NCBI RefSeq assembly: GCF_000005505.3
Contig: NC_016134.3
Location: 29,835,584-29,899,583, forward strand
DNA length: 64,000 bases
Source: Brachypodium distachyon
Lineage: Eukaryota; Streptophyta; Magnoliopsida; Poales; Poaceae
Direction of reading: 5' to 3'
Under the pieces are notes generated by a model. That model saw nothing but the letters and a program-made list of their open reading frames with translations, was not told the origin of the DNA and ran no database searches. The position numbers were made by a program, and so were the translations under genes. Of the stretch, positions 1 to 11,538 are shown one piece after another. Every line of letters begins with the position of its first letter. Position 1 is the stretch's first letter.

Positions 1-2648
1 GGGTACCGGTTTTCAAGTTCTTCCATATGCATGTCGATGAAAGGCTGGACCTCGTACATATGTTGCAGCACCATTTTATGTGCTCTCATATAGTCGTCCT
101 CTCTCCCCGATGAATACACATCCAGAACCTTCCCGCCAAGCCCACCTTCACCTTCTAGTTTGCCCTTATGTCGTGATTCGGGTACTCCTATGGGTTTGCG
201 ATCCGCCAACCAATCAGTGGCGTACTCCACACACTCTTCTGCATGGTAGCCTTGCATGATGCTACCTTCCGGATGCCCTCTGTTACGAACATACCGCTTC
301 AGCACCCCGTTGTATTGTTCGGGCCCACACATGTTGTGCAGAAAGGAGGGCCCTAGTAGGATTATCTCGTTGGTGATATGGACCATCAGATGTACCATGA
401 TATCGAAGAATGTTGGAGGGAAGAACATATCACATTCACACAAAATTTGTATCATTGAATCCTTCAGCTGGAGGTAGCGTTCCACCGTGATGGATTTTTG
501 CCCGATTGTGTCAAAAAAGTCACAAAGCTTCATCACCGTCTCTCTGACCCATGGCTCCATGGCACCTCTTATTGCAATTGGAAGTAACTGCGTGATAATC
601 ACGTGGCAGTCATGAGACTTCATGCCAACAAGCTTGTGACTCTTCATGTCAACGAGTCTCTTGATGCTGGACGAGTAGTTGGATGAAACTTTTATGCTGT
701 GGAGACACTAGCACATTATGTGTAACTCGGCTTTGCTCAAGGTGTAACACGCAGGTTTACATCGTGTTGTTACCGTGACTTCACAATTGTGGTCTTCCGG
801 TGACTCTTCCTCTACCGCCCACAGCTTCTTCCTTATGCCCAAGAACTCCAGGTCCTTCCGTGCCTTTGGCCCATCTTTTGTCTTATCTGCATTGTTCATT
901 AGCAAGCCCAACAAGCTGTCGCACATGTTCTTCTCGACGTGCATGACATCTATGGTGTGACGGCTTTGTAAGAATTTCCAATAAGGCAGGTCCCAAAACA
1001 CCGACCTCCTTTTCCACACAGGTCCATCGACATTCTTCTCTTTCGCTTGCGGATTTGCTTTCCCGGCAACAACTTCCAAGTTCCTAACAATTTCATAGAT
1101 TTCGTACCCAGTCTTTTCCCTGGGCTTCGGGCGAGGCTCTGTCCTCCCATTGAAGTTTTTCTTGTCTTTCCTCCATGGGTCATCGTGTTGCAACCACTTT
1201 CGGTGTCCTATGTACACAATCTTCTGTGAAACTGCAGCCTCTGTGAGTTCGTTTCATCCCCGCACTTTGTACACGCTTTGTACCCATGTGTGCGTTGGCA
1301 AGATGAGTTCCCGTTCGCAGGGTAGTCATGCACACATGTCAGCAGAGCTGCCCGAAGGGTGAACTCCTCCTTCTTGTGAGCGTCCCAAACCTTTCGGCCC
1401 GTACTCCAAAGTTCCGCAAGTTCATCTTTCAGTAACTCCAGATACACGTTCAGATCAGCTCCCGGTTGCTTACGGCCTTGTATGAGCATGAATAGGTGGA
1501 TGTACTTCCTCTTCATGATAAGCCACGGAGGAAGGTTGTATATGAACAGGATCACCGGCCATGTGCTGTGTTTGCTGCTCATGTTTCCGAACGAATTGAT
1601 TCCGTCCGTACTCATCCCGAACCTGATGTTCCTGGGCTCTGCGCCGAAGTCTGGAAACTCCTCGTCCAGGGTCCTCCATTGAACCGCATCGGCGGGGTGT
1701 CTGAGTACACCATCGTCGTTACGGTACACCCCATCAGGATCGATATCCTTCTGAGTCGCGTCGTGGAAGATGAACCACCTGGCCTCCTTCTCGTTTGAAA
1801 ACCAACGCTCCAACCGGCTACCACATGGGAGGTACCATACCGTCTTCGCCGCTAGACCACGAGTCACTTCTTCCTCCGGGAGGCCTTCAGGATTGGGGTC
1901 TTTCTTCCTGTATCGGGATGTTTTGCATACTGGACATCTGTGCATGTCTTTGTAGTCACCCTTGTATATGATGCAGTTCAACGGACAAGCATGGTATCTG
2001 ACAACCTCTAAACCGAGGGGACATGCAACCTTCTTCGCTTCATACGTGCTCTTTTGCACATGTTGCCCGCAGGAAGAACTGTAGAAAGGTAACTCAAAAT
2101 ATCCGTGAATCCCGAGTCCACGATCTTATATTTTGCCTTCATTCGGAGAAGTTCGAGCGTTACTTCCAGCACACTTTTGTCCGGCTCTGCATTTTCATAC
2201 AACGGCGTTTCTGCATCCTTCCTCAGCTTCTAAAATTTACGGGACACTAACTCATCATCAACGTCATCTAACTGTTTACGCAGGTGCACATCATCTAGCA
2301 TTTCGGCCACCCTGCCTTGCGGAACTTTTGATCTTCAACACGGCATGGTTCGTCGGATGGATCATCATGCTCCATGTTCTCCATTTTTGAGTCGCTTTCA
2401 ACTTCAATGGCATCCTCGCCGTGACAAGTCCAACGTGAATAACCCAACACAAAACCGTGTAGGAGCAAGTGCAACTCCACATCGCTTGGTAGAAGCATCA
2501 TTGTGTTATAACAATTGCTACATGGACAACATGTCATGTCGTCCCCTTTTCTCAGCATATGTTCCGTGGCGACATTAGTGAAGTCCTTCAGTTTTCTTAT
2601 CCACTCTTCACAATTTCTTGTCTCCTCGTACATCCAAGCACGGCTCAT
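1..2648 (-). pseudogene. Decayed CACTA (En/Spm) TNP2-type transposase, runs off the left edge
   Basis: Read on the minus strand, the domain order is that of plant TNP2 transposases. First comes a transposase-associated domain from an ATG at 2648, with SRAWMYE and the cysteine cluster CCPCSNCYN. Then a Transposase_21 core runs from about 2059 to 710 (CPLGLEVVRYHACP, CPVCKTSRYRKKD, MSTDGINSFGNMSS, VMHVEKN). A DUF4218 domain lies between about 450 and the window edge (PPTFFDIMVHL-like, LLGPSFLHNM, YVRNRGHPEGS). The product would cut and rejoin CACTA ends. The reading frame is broken: it stops near 2295, shifts near 2045 and near 1215, and has several stops between 700 and 450. I read it as a dead copy; introns could explain some breaks but not all. 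The family call is confident. Confidence 0.85.
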
Positions 2649-3830
2649 CGAGCTAAAACACGATAAACAAACATAAATCAAGTTACATATAGTATCACAC
2701 AAAATTTCGGCATGACCTTTGCTATAAAATTTACAAATTTTGCAAAAAATTGCCAGATAAACACCCACCCACACCCACATGTGAACACAAACGGCACGAT
2801 GGCCCGTATACATGTAGAAACAAAAATATTCACAAACACGGCACGATGGCCGCGGAACATGCACATTCAACACATATTTTATTGAGAGAGAGCAGCTTAA
2901 TTAATCACAGAGGGGAGCAGAGGGAGAGAGGGCACCAGAGAGACAGAGAGGAGGGTGCGCATGCGCAGCAACCAGAGAGACGACAGAGGGGAGGGAGAAA
3001 CGGAGCTAGGGGAAGAGTGGGGGACCTCCCAAGCAAACGAGTCGGCCGGGACAGCTCCTTGAGAGAGATCGAGCTCTCTCGGCCACCGGCGCCATTTCAG
3101 CCACATCGAGGAAGAAGAGAAGAGAGGAAGGAGCTAGAGGAAACGAGAGGGAGAGGAGGAAGAAGGAGAGGGAAAGGGAGCAACCTTCCGGCCGCCGGCG
3201 GCATGGAATTTTGGTAGAGCTTCGCCGTCGCCTGTGTGTTCAGGAGCCACAGCTGGTCCAGAGACGCGCGAGTTGAGGAAGATAAGCCACAATAACTTTG
3301 CTTTATACAGAACTTACTAGTGGCGGTTTAAAGAATCTGCCCGCCACTGGTAAACGGGATGGGAATCTCTGAGGAGCACTAGTGGCGGGTAACCGATGCG
3401 GCCACTGGAACTAGGAGCACTAGTGGCGGTGGAAGCCGCATGAGTGCTGGCACCGCCACTAGTGCTCCACTAACAGCGGCGGTGGAAGCTAACCGCCACT
3501 GGTACTCGTTTCAGATTCTTCCAACAACTTACCAGTGGCGGTTTGTTTTTTCGACCACTCTAACCGCCACTAGTGCTCGTGCGCCGGTGACTACTAAGCA
3601 GCTCCAGTGGCGGTGAATGACCACCGCCACGGGTGCTAGAGCACCGGTGGCGGTGCTGGTCGTGCGAGTGCTTTCACCGCCACCGGTGCTCCACTAGCAG
3701 TGGCGGTGGTTGCTCACCGCCACTGGTATTCGGTTTGGATTCCTCCAACGACGTTCAATAGCGGTGAATGTTTTGGACCATCTGTACCGCCACTGGAGTT
3801 CGTGCGCCAGTAACCCATTCTGGCGTAGTG
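1..3830 (-). mobile_element. CACTA transposon, 5' end and transposase region (left part outside window)
   Basis: The right boundary at 3830 reads, on the minus strand, CACTACGCCAGAATGGG, a grass CACTA terminal inverted repeat. From 3305 to 3820 short motifs of the type AGTGGCGG and CCGCCACT recur in both orientations, the usual subterminal transposase-binding repeats. The decayed TNP2 gene starts 1.2 kb inside this end. The other end and the target duplication are outside the window. Confidence 0.85.
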
Positions 3831-3836
3831 ATTCTT

Positions 3837-3890
3837 AAAAAGCGTCTGGATACATGTAATATTTCGACAACAATTTAGGATCGGAGGGAC
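3837..3890. repeat. Stowaway MITE fragment
   Basis: The segment carries the internal phrase (tctggatacatgtaat) and one end (cggaggga) of the Stowaway family found complete at 14376-14488, but the other terminus is missing. It sits in the 122-bp gap between two CACTA ends. Confidence 0.55.
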
Positions 3891-3952
3891 TATTTAATTT
3901 GCATTAACACATCTAGAGATCTTCATGAGAACAAACTTTCAAAGTACTGTGA

Positions 3953-5010
3953 CACTACTCCAGAAAACACCTCCAGTGTCGGTCAAAAAATGGGGTTGGT
4001 GGCGGCGATCACGCCCGCCACCAACTCTACGTCACTGGAGGTTTTAGCACCGGTGGCGGGTAAAATACCCGCCACTGCTGCTCGGAGATCACCAATGGCG
4101 GGTAAACTACCCGCCACCGAAGACCTACAAACCGCCACTGTAAAATCCTCCGGCACCACCCAAAAAGTGCGTGGAGTACGGCAGTGGGCGCCCGCCACTG
4201 GATATTTCCAGTGGCGGTCTATGGCCACCGCCACTGGAACCGTTTCCAGTGGTGGTGGTGTCTAACCGCCACGGGTATATGTTCAGTGGCGGTGGTTTAT
4301 AACCACCACTGGTACTATTTTTTTCTGAAAAAAATAAATGAATTATGTATAAAAATAAAATATTCTTGTACCACAGAAATAGCAGGAATACATCACATCA
4401 CAGAAAATAGCAGGAATACAGCAGCACCAAAGAAACATAATAGCAGCAGATATGTTACAAAGTTCAACACGAGTTAAACATTCAAGTCACATGCATGTAT
4501 ACAAAGTGTTTGAAAGAATGAGCCACAAATAAAAGTGTTTCACATAAATTAACCACTTTTGGTGACAATCCTGCCGCCGTAGTAATCCCCGCTCGTTTTG
4601 AGGACCTCCTTGTTGAGGATTTCGCCGATGTCCTTCTGGATCTCGTACACGAGAATTTCTGAGTTGTGCCCTAACTCGGCGTTGGCCAGAAAGAAATTGC
4701 TCACTTCTTCAAAGGTCTTCTTCCCCTTTGGCTTGAAGTCATTGATGAACTGCTGAATAGTGTGCGCGCAGTAGTAACCACAGTAGACGGATCCTTCAGG
4801 CTGTTGCTCGCAGGGGACCTGAAAGTGTGCCTGAGGAGAGCGTCACGATTGCGGCTAAAACTAGGCATCGCGTACCATTTCACCGCGTCGTGATAGGCTG
4901 TGTTGATGACATTTGCGTTGTGGTTCATTCTCCTTGCGTCGTAGTGGATCAAAATATGTGACCCCTCCAAGATCGAGGCAGATGGCGATTGCCACCCAAT
5001 GGCCGCTGTT
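3953..5010 (-). mobile_element. Second CACTA transposon, 3' end only
   Basis: The left boundary reads CACTACTCCAGAAAACACC, followed to about 4320 by subterminal repeats (GTGGCGG, CCGCCACT). Upstream on the minus strand lies a Ulp1-type protease fragment, which many plant CACTA elements carry after the transposase. No transposase or second end is seen before unique sequence begins near 5.1 kb, so the element is truncated. It shares orientation with the CACTA at 1-3830, and its terminus belongs to the same family as the end at 40599. Confidence 0.75.
4549..5008 (-). pseudogene. Ulp1-type (C48) cysteine protease fragment carried by the CACTA element
   Basis: Minus-strand translation shows the C-terminal half of a SUMO-protease-like domain: GHWVAIAICLDLGG with the family's catalytic His near 5003, then YFDPLR with the Asp, then QQPEGSVYCGYYCAHTI with the oxyanion Gln and nucleophile Cys near 4790-4760. 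It ends at a stop at 4549-4551. The His/Asp part and the Cys part are in different frames with stops between them, so the copy is broken. A splice-acceptor-like CAG precedes GHW, so 5008 may be an exon edge. The N-terminal half is absent. Confidence 0.7.
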
Positions 5011-7235
5011 TCATAAAATGACGCACATTGTATTAGCCAAATAATATAACAAGCGAGTCTTCCGACGAAAAAAGATGTATGTATTCACGCGAATTGAAAA
5101 CAACTTGCTGTAGATGGTACAATATCTATATAAAACGGCGGTCTTGGTGCTTCAACATGAATTGAGTGAGGTATTCAATCGCCAACCGCGCGTCTGGGCC
5201 GGGCCAAATAACGACGCTCTTTTACACCCCTCTGGCGAGCCAAGTTCTACAGTCTCATCTTTTGAGCCCAGCATTCTGTTTTTTAGGGGGAAATTGGGGA
5301 ACAGAAGTACTGCTGCCATGCTCGACGCCCAGGCTGACAAACAGGACCCACTTCTGCTGACGTGTGCATGACGACACAGTGACCCAACCGTGACACCCAA
5401 CAATGTGGGAACTGAACCAGCTCAAGCTCTCACACCGACACAAGCAGCAGCAAACCATCAAAAGGCCACGCATCATTCACACACAGTGACGGAGAGAGAC
5501 CTCTGCAGACGGCTTGTTAGTACTAACCCTGATGAAGCATCATGAACAATTGAACATGATGATGATGATGATGCACAGGCAGATCAGAAGCACAAAACCA
5601 GAAACTGCTTAGATCCATACGTCTTGTGAACAGGGGCTCCAGGAAAGGAGATGAAAAGGACTTAGTATAAAGGAGGGCACTTGGCCAGCTTAGCTACCAC
5701 AAGCAGCAGGTGCATCAAATCACCAAACCAGGAAGCACTGAAGCAGTTGCAAGGGCAGGATATTACTGCTACCAAAAGAAAAGCTGTTTTGGAAGAGGTT
5801 TACAGGAGACACCACAGGACAGTGTGCATTGCCTAATCAATCATGATCAAAACAACAGATCAGCTTTCCCTCTCTTCTGCACACTGCTGTCTTGTCTGCA
5901 GCTACAACTGTTAATTCAAGGACAGTTCCCAGAGCTAGTGGAACTTTGTTGGTGAAGCAGAAAAGAGGAAGATTCTTCAGTTCCTATGGAGAAGATCAAC
6001 AAATGATAAGGGTTTCAGTGGCACTGTATAGTCCTTGAGAGATGATCCAAAGACAGAAAGACTACTACTACCAAAGTAGACACAGTGTAGAGTACAGAGT
6101 GCAGCTAACAGAGCAGCTGAACTACAAGGCCAATCTGCACTTGCCACTTGGTAGTACTGCATTAGGTTGTTGTTTAACATGTGACCTCAGGATAGATAGC
6201 ATCCTGGGACTAGCTTTTTTAGTTACTGCAATAGTTAAAAGGGGGAACAGAATTAAGTTCGTGACTTTGTGTTTGTGGTACTACTGCCACTTTTGCTTTT
6301 CGCCTGATCACCATGGTGGATGATTCCTGACAGCAGAAGTGGCTTGTGTAGGAGTACAATTAGGAACGAGAACGTTCATTGATCATATATGTATATATAT
6401 ACATATATATGCCCATTTCATTGTTCTTGCCCTCTTGGTGTTCTGGGATTTAACTCAGTATTCTGCAATCTGTTTACTCTATATAAAATGAACAGGAGAA
6501 AAATAAATCTGCACCACATCTGACTACCCATTTTGGAGCAACATTGCTGCATTTGATTATTTCTCTGCGGAGAACCAATGTTCAGAATGCAGACGTTCCA
6601 GGTAACACAAACTCGAAAAATAAATCTGTACCACAGTCCACATATGACTAAACTTTTTTGCAACGGCATTGCTGCATTTTAAAAAATAAATACGGGTAAC
6701 GGCATTGCTGCATTTGATAGCAAATGTTCAGAATGGAGATGTTCCAGACAACACAAACATAAAAAGGTCGGGGATTTTTGTAAGATAATGAAAGAACTGG
6801 GATTTCATAAGATACTGAAAGATTTGGGGATTAGAATCAGGAATGACACAAATTTAAAAGTAGTGTAGCGGTATTCTTTCTTTCTTTTATCTTAATAAAC
6901 ATTATAATAGAACCAAAGGTCACATTTCCAAATTCTGAAGTCTTCCAAACGCAAGTGGCTCAAAGAATTAGCCGCGCACAAGTGAATCTGAAGACCATTA
7001 AACAAAAATCTGCTCAAACACACCAAAATGCAGTATCAAAGCATGAGAAGAAGGAATCATCTTCCCACAAAGATCTTTTCAGTTCAACCCCTTTTCCCCC
7101 TTTCATTCCTTTACAGATCGATACAGATTTTATGCTTACTTACTAGCATTCGATCATCGATCACAGCTGAAGCAAGAGCAGGATGAGAGCTACCTAAAAT
7201 CCATCGATCAAAATGCTTGATTTTGTTGATGGGGA
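5011..7235. other. Intergenic; no protein gene recognised
   Basis: A TATA-like tataaag at about 5666 is followed by a purine-rich stretch without a convincing ORF (best is 81 codons at 5710-5955, no recognised family). A palindromic (AT)n tract lies at 6384-6410. A diverged direct repeat of about 95 bp occurs at 6530-6628 and 6660-6760 (shared: cattgctgcattt, atgttcagaatg). The last few hundred bases are probably the 3' UTR of the ROH1-like gene. Confidence 0.4.
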
Positions 7236-8474
7236 TCAACCGGCGGCGAGCAACGGCAAGTCGAGGCCCTCCATGCGGCAGCGCACGACGCAGCGGAAGA
7301 CCTCCCGGACCGTCCTCTCCAGCGGGTCGAGCCCGTCCTTGACGGCGGCGCACGCGGCAGCGAGCTCGGCCGCGGCCTCCCGCACCGCCGCGGCGTCCAT
7401 CCTCTCGCCGGCGTCGATCGCGTCGGAAAGCCGCCGCGAGCTCTTCTCGAGGCCGTGGATTTCCTTTAGGAAGAAGCCGCACGAGTTGCTGCGCCTGCTG
7501 TCCTTGCGCTTCCCTTCCTCGGCGAGCCGGTCGGTAATGGCCAGCAGCGGCGGCGCCCATGGGTATGCTGCGGCGGCGCGCGGCGGCGGGGGCGTCGGGA
7601 GGTGGTGCAGCGCGGCGGCGCGGTCGGGGCACGGGACGGCGGCCACGAGCGCCCACGCGGTTAGGTGGAGCACGCAGCCCATGGCGTACGCCGCCGCGGC
7701 CGCGCCCTCGTGCGTCCTCGGCGGGGGGGTTAGGTTAGTGCCGATGGCCTGCAGCTGCCGCGCCGCCGACCACGAGCGCGACACGCCCCACGAGAGCGAC
7801 CGGAAGTGGGACGAAGACGAGGAGGAAGAAGAAGACGAGATGGAAGCGAGGGCCGGGGAAGATTTTGCGGAATTGCGGCCGAAGGAGCGGTTGCGGTGGG
7901 GAATGGAACTGGCGGCGGAGGAGCTGGCGTCGGCGAGGAGGGCGGAGAGGTCGGAGAGCGCCTTGCGAGCGCGGCGGAGCTGGCCCTCGTGGATCTCTTT
8001 CTCCCCGGCGGCGGCGGAGGCGGCGATGCCGGCGAGGCGGGCCCAGCGGCGGGCCTGGTCGACCCCGTCGCGGGCGGCGTTGCAGACGTCGAGCAGCTTC
8101 ACAGCGCGCTCGTGGAACTCCGCCGCCAGCCTCTCCGCCTGCTGGGCTCCGCGGCACCGCTGGGCCTGAGCCGCCGCGGAGGATACGGCCCGGAAGTCGT
8201 CCTGGCAGAGGAGGAACGCCTCGAGGAGCCGCCGGAGCCAGGGGGCGGAGAGGAATTGGAACCCGTCGTCCCCGGAGCCTTCCCGGAGATCCGAGAGGAC
8301 ACCCGCCACGCGCCGCTGGAACGAGGCCTCGAGGTCGGCGACGGCCGCCTCCTCCGCCTCCGGCGGCGGCGGCATGGCCGCCGCGTGGGGCGGGGTGTCC
8401 CGGCGGAGGGAGAAGAGGGTGCGGCCGAAGGAGGAGAACGGGCCCTGCTGCTGGTGGTAGTCCGTCGCCGGCAT
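7236..8474 (-). CDS. BYPASS1/ROH1 family protein (DUF793)
   Basis: Single exon, 412 residues. The start MPATDYHQQQGPFSSFGRTLFSLRRD matches the conserved N-terminus of the plant ROH1/BYPASS1-related family. The end, LDPLERTVREVFRCVVRCR, is the family's other hallmark. Between them lie a helical region (about 45-190), a Ser-rich spacer (about 197-225) and a hydrophobic stretch near 262-290 (YAMGCVLHLTAWALVAAV). Known members include Arabidopsis ROH1, reported to interact with exocyst EXO70 subunits, and BPS1, which limits a root-derived mobile signal. The biochemical activity is not established. The start is fixed by the conserved N-terminus and by a TATA box about 125 bp upstream. The gene is very GC-rich, with long open antisense frames that I do not regard as genes. 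Family membership is confident; function within the family is not. Confidence 0.9.
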   Translation of the reverse strand: MPATDYHQQQGPFSSFGRTLFSLRRDTPPHAAAMPPPPEAEEAAVADLEASFQRRVAGVLSDLREGSGDDGFQFLSAPWLRRLLEAFLLCQDDFRAVSSAAAQAQRCRGAQQAERLAAEFHERAVKLLDVCNAARDGVDQARRWARLAGIAASAAAGEKEIHEGQLRRARKALSDLSALLADASSSAASSIPHRNRSFGRNSAKSSPALASISSSSSSSSSSHFRSLSWGVSRSWSAARQLQAIGTNLTPPPRTHEGAAAAAYAMGCVLHLTAWALVAAVPCPDRAAALHHLPTPPPPRAAAAYPWAPPLLAITDRLAEEGKRKDSRRSNSCGFFLKEIHGLEKSSRRLSDAIDAGERMDAAAVREAAAELAAACAAVKDGLDPLERTVREVFRCVVRCRMEGLDLPLLAAG

Positions 8475-8598
8475 GGGATGGGTCGCCGCTCGCCGGAGAA
8501 GAAGACAAGAGGGAGGCTTAGCGGGCTAGCGGGCGCGGAGACTCTTCGTTTCGTTTTGGGGGGTTTTCTGAGTGGCGGTTGATGTGTGTAGGTGCGGG

Positions 8599-8608
8599 TA
8601 TATATATG
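8599..8608 (-). promoter_or_regulatory. TATA box of the ROH1-like gene
   Basis: A TATATATA run in otherwise GC-rich sequence lies about 125 bp upstream of the ATG at 8474, giving an expected transcription start near 8570. Confidence 0.6.
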
Positions 8609-8666
8609 CGCGGGGTTGTGTGATTAGGGAGGCGATTAGTTTAGTTAATCGCTGGTTGATTAGTTT

Positions 8667-8962
8667 AAGAGCAGATTAACAGTTATAGCCTGCTACTGGC
8701 CGTAAGCATTGCCATGTCATAATATAATAGATAGCATGTATAATAAATTGGTTATAAGAAACACTATTTTATTAATAGCAGGACCACATACAGTCTCACA
8801 GGTGTCTAGGAGCACAGGTGTCTAGGAGCACGTGTTGAAGCTGACTACTAGTTAACAGCCCATCTTTTTTCTCTCTCCTTTTCTCTTTATTCCAATTAAG
8901 CATCAAAATAATATTTTAATTCTTGTAGGAAGCTTATATCCTACCATTATTCTTGCTCTAAA
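8667..8962. repeat. Probable MITE with AGAGCA termini
   Basis: The ends form an imperfect inverted repeat: AGAGCAGATTAACAG on the left, and AGAGCAAGAATAATGG on the right read on the minus strand. The interior is AT-rich and non-coding, with a tandem doubled 17-mer near 8800-8830 (aggtgtctaggagcac twice). I could not confirm a target duplication. Confidence 0.4.
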
Positions 8963-11286
8963 GGGGATTAGGGAAAAGGGTTCCCCGGCTAATCACAACA
9001 AGTGGATTTGTTTAATGGCTGTGCCCTTTTGTGGCTTTTGTGTTTGCAGGTGGTAGTGGTACTGATTAGAGTATTGGTTTGGAGGGAGAGCCGTGAAATA
9101 TTTCTGGATTAAACTTGTTTTTTTTGTGATTAGGGATTAAACTTGTTGATAGCAGCAAAGCCGTCGTAGTAGTATCTGGAGACATCTCTACTCCTTTTTC
9201 TCTCCATCGCTCATCCCGTATCTTAATACGCGACGCGGAACAATCAACTTATCTCCGGCTATAAATCATGCAACTAAATAAAAAAGACACCAGATTTTAG
9301 TTTAGTCACCAAGGAACTAAATAAACAAACAGATTAAATTAAGCATCCATCGAATCAAATCCGGTCGAGAGGAGTGTGGGGGACGAGCTGAACAAACGCG
9401 GCCGACGCGGGATCAAACAGCCGGGGGGGAACCGCTGTCTGCGGGGCCCCGATGGCAGTGGCTGGACGGCTAGGATATTGCCGGGTCAGCCTGACAGAAC
9501 GATACTAGTTCCACGCCATAGATTACTAGTGGTAGTTGAAACCAGGGCGTGCGTGCACATTGATATTCTCCTCAGCTGGTTTCAGCTTAGTTTAATCGAT
9601 CGAACAAACTACTACTAATCCCCAATTCGATGCGTTCAAAGTTCCAAATCCAGTTGCAATTAGTCAGTGCAGTACTGCAGTGCACGCGACCGATCTGCTG
9701 GGAGAGAAGGAGTAAAAGAAACCGAGTGATCAAAAAGAAGATCGACGCGGCGGCGCTGCCTGCCTGACCGCGTGCATACGTCTTGCCTTGTCTTCGCTTT
9801 TTCTAGTCCGCCTCTGCCACACGCAGGTACGGGTGGGCCCGCGCTTTTCTTGAGGGGCGTGTGGGGCCCGGGCGTCAGTACAGTCGAGCGGCCGAAACTG
9901 TGAAATCCTGACCAACACTGGCTGTTCTGTTTCCTTGTTATCCTCAGCCTTTCATAATTCTGTTTAGGAGTATACTGTTCCCCCCTTTTTTTTTGCAGGG
10001 AGGAGCTGTTGTCGCTAGCTATCCTCGGATTTTATTTTTCTTTCTTTCTTGCGCAGCAGGAAATGATCCTAGCTAATCTTTATGGGAAAAGGAAATAATC
10101 CTCTGGTGATTCCTTGGTGCTCCATCCAAAAGGTTGACAGGAGACAAAGCTAGCTTCCTATCCGATGCGCTCTCTCGCGAGCTCCCTCACTCGGATTTCT
10201 TTCTTGCGCAGCAGGAAATTAAAATGGTCGATCTTTTGGTGGTGATCCCCAAAAGGTTGATAGGAGACGGGCATCGGGAATATATATGATCGTCAGATCG
10301 TGGCCGTGGATGGTTCACTTGTTGTTCTGATCGAGAGGCAGCTGCTAGTAGCGCCGTCGAAAGGAAAAAAAATAGCTTGAGGTCGACATAAGTGCCGATC
10401 ATGGAAAGGGGATCATCTATACATCCGAGCTCGGCTGAGTGCCTCCCGATTTGTCTTGCTCAAGGGGTAAGGGAGCCATGATGTTCTTTTTCTTTAATGG
10501 TTTTGTTAAAGGGTTAACTTCTTAATCTATTTTTAATGGTTAATTGCTCAATCCAGTCACCTAAAATTACAAATTACTAGGTCTACTTGCATTTTGATTT
10601 ATTTATTTTTCATTTTTTTGGAGAAACGAATTGCAGTTTTCAAAAGGGTACAAACTGCAAAATTTGGTAAAACTGTTGCTGCAGTTCTTAGTTCTTACTG
10701 CAAAAGGTTCGTCCAGAGGCTTGCAAAAGGTGACTGAGATTTTATCAACTCAGAAACGTACAGAAAAACTCTTTTTGGTTTTATTATCTATCCATACATT
10801 TCCCTTTTCTTTTTCTTTTTTTTTGTTTGCCACAAAGCTTAAGGATGTTGCATGGATGGATCCTGTCCCTGTCAGCTTACCAAACTATAGAAAGAGATGG
10901 CTCTGCACATACATCCATCCATACGTACAATACAATACCAAGGTGTCATTTTCGAATCTTGCTCCGGATGTTGATGAAAGCTTTGTTTGCATGGGTAAGC
11001 AAGCAACACAAAGCAACTCTCGCAAGGTCATAGCTTATGAGTTATGACCTCGCTTAGTACCAAACAAAAATAATAATAAGATCTGGTCCCTGATGCTGAC
11101 ACTACAACAGCAAATGAAGCCCAGCAAATTTTCTAAGCTACTTTGAACACACATTGGAGTTTGAGAAATTACAATTCGCTCGGTAAATACATCGATGATG
11201 ATGGAAAACTTCATGAAGTCTACTAAAATATCACATACACAGTCATCATACAGAACAAGGCTACAAACAGAAGAAATGGAGATTGG
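8963..11286. other. Intergenic between ROH1-like and tubby-like genes
   Basis: No gene recognised. A direct repeat is present at about 10040-10143 and 10197-10268 (shared: tttcttgcgcagcaggaaat, aaaaggttga, aggagac). The right end, from about 11150, is probably the 3' UTR of the tubby-like gene. Confidence 0.4.
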
Positions 11287-11538
11287 ATCAGATACAGTAA
11301 CAAATCAGCGGCTATGAGTCTGGAGAACGCTTCTAAAGGCTAGGGCTAGACAAACTGTTTGTTCCCTCTCTTTTTTACGTTTCCGGGTGTCCCTGAGTCG
11401 CACTGGCAGCAGCCAGCGATACAGTAACAGAATAGCACCCCCGCCTAATATCGGGGATGGTGAGCTTCTAGGAGAACATTCCAGACGACAGGCGTCCCAA
11501 ATAAGCGGGGTATTCATGATGCTTGCAGCCCGGGAATT

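Noticed and set aside
7735..8582. Long open frames on both strands over the ROH1-like gene
   Set aside because: Shadows of a very GC-rich coding exon; Arg/Gly-rich translations with no domain.
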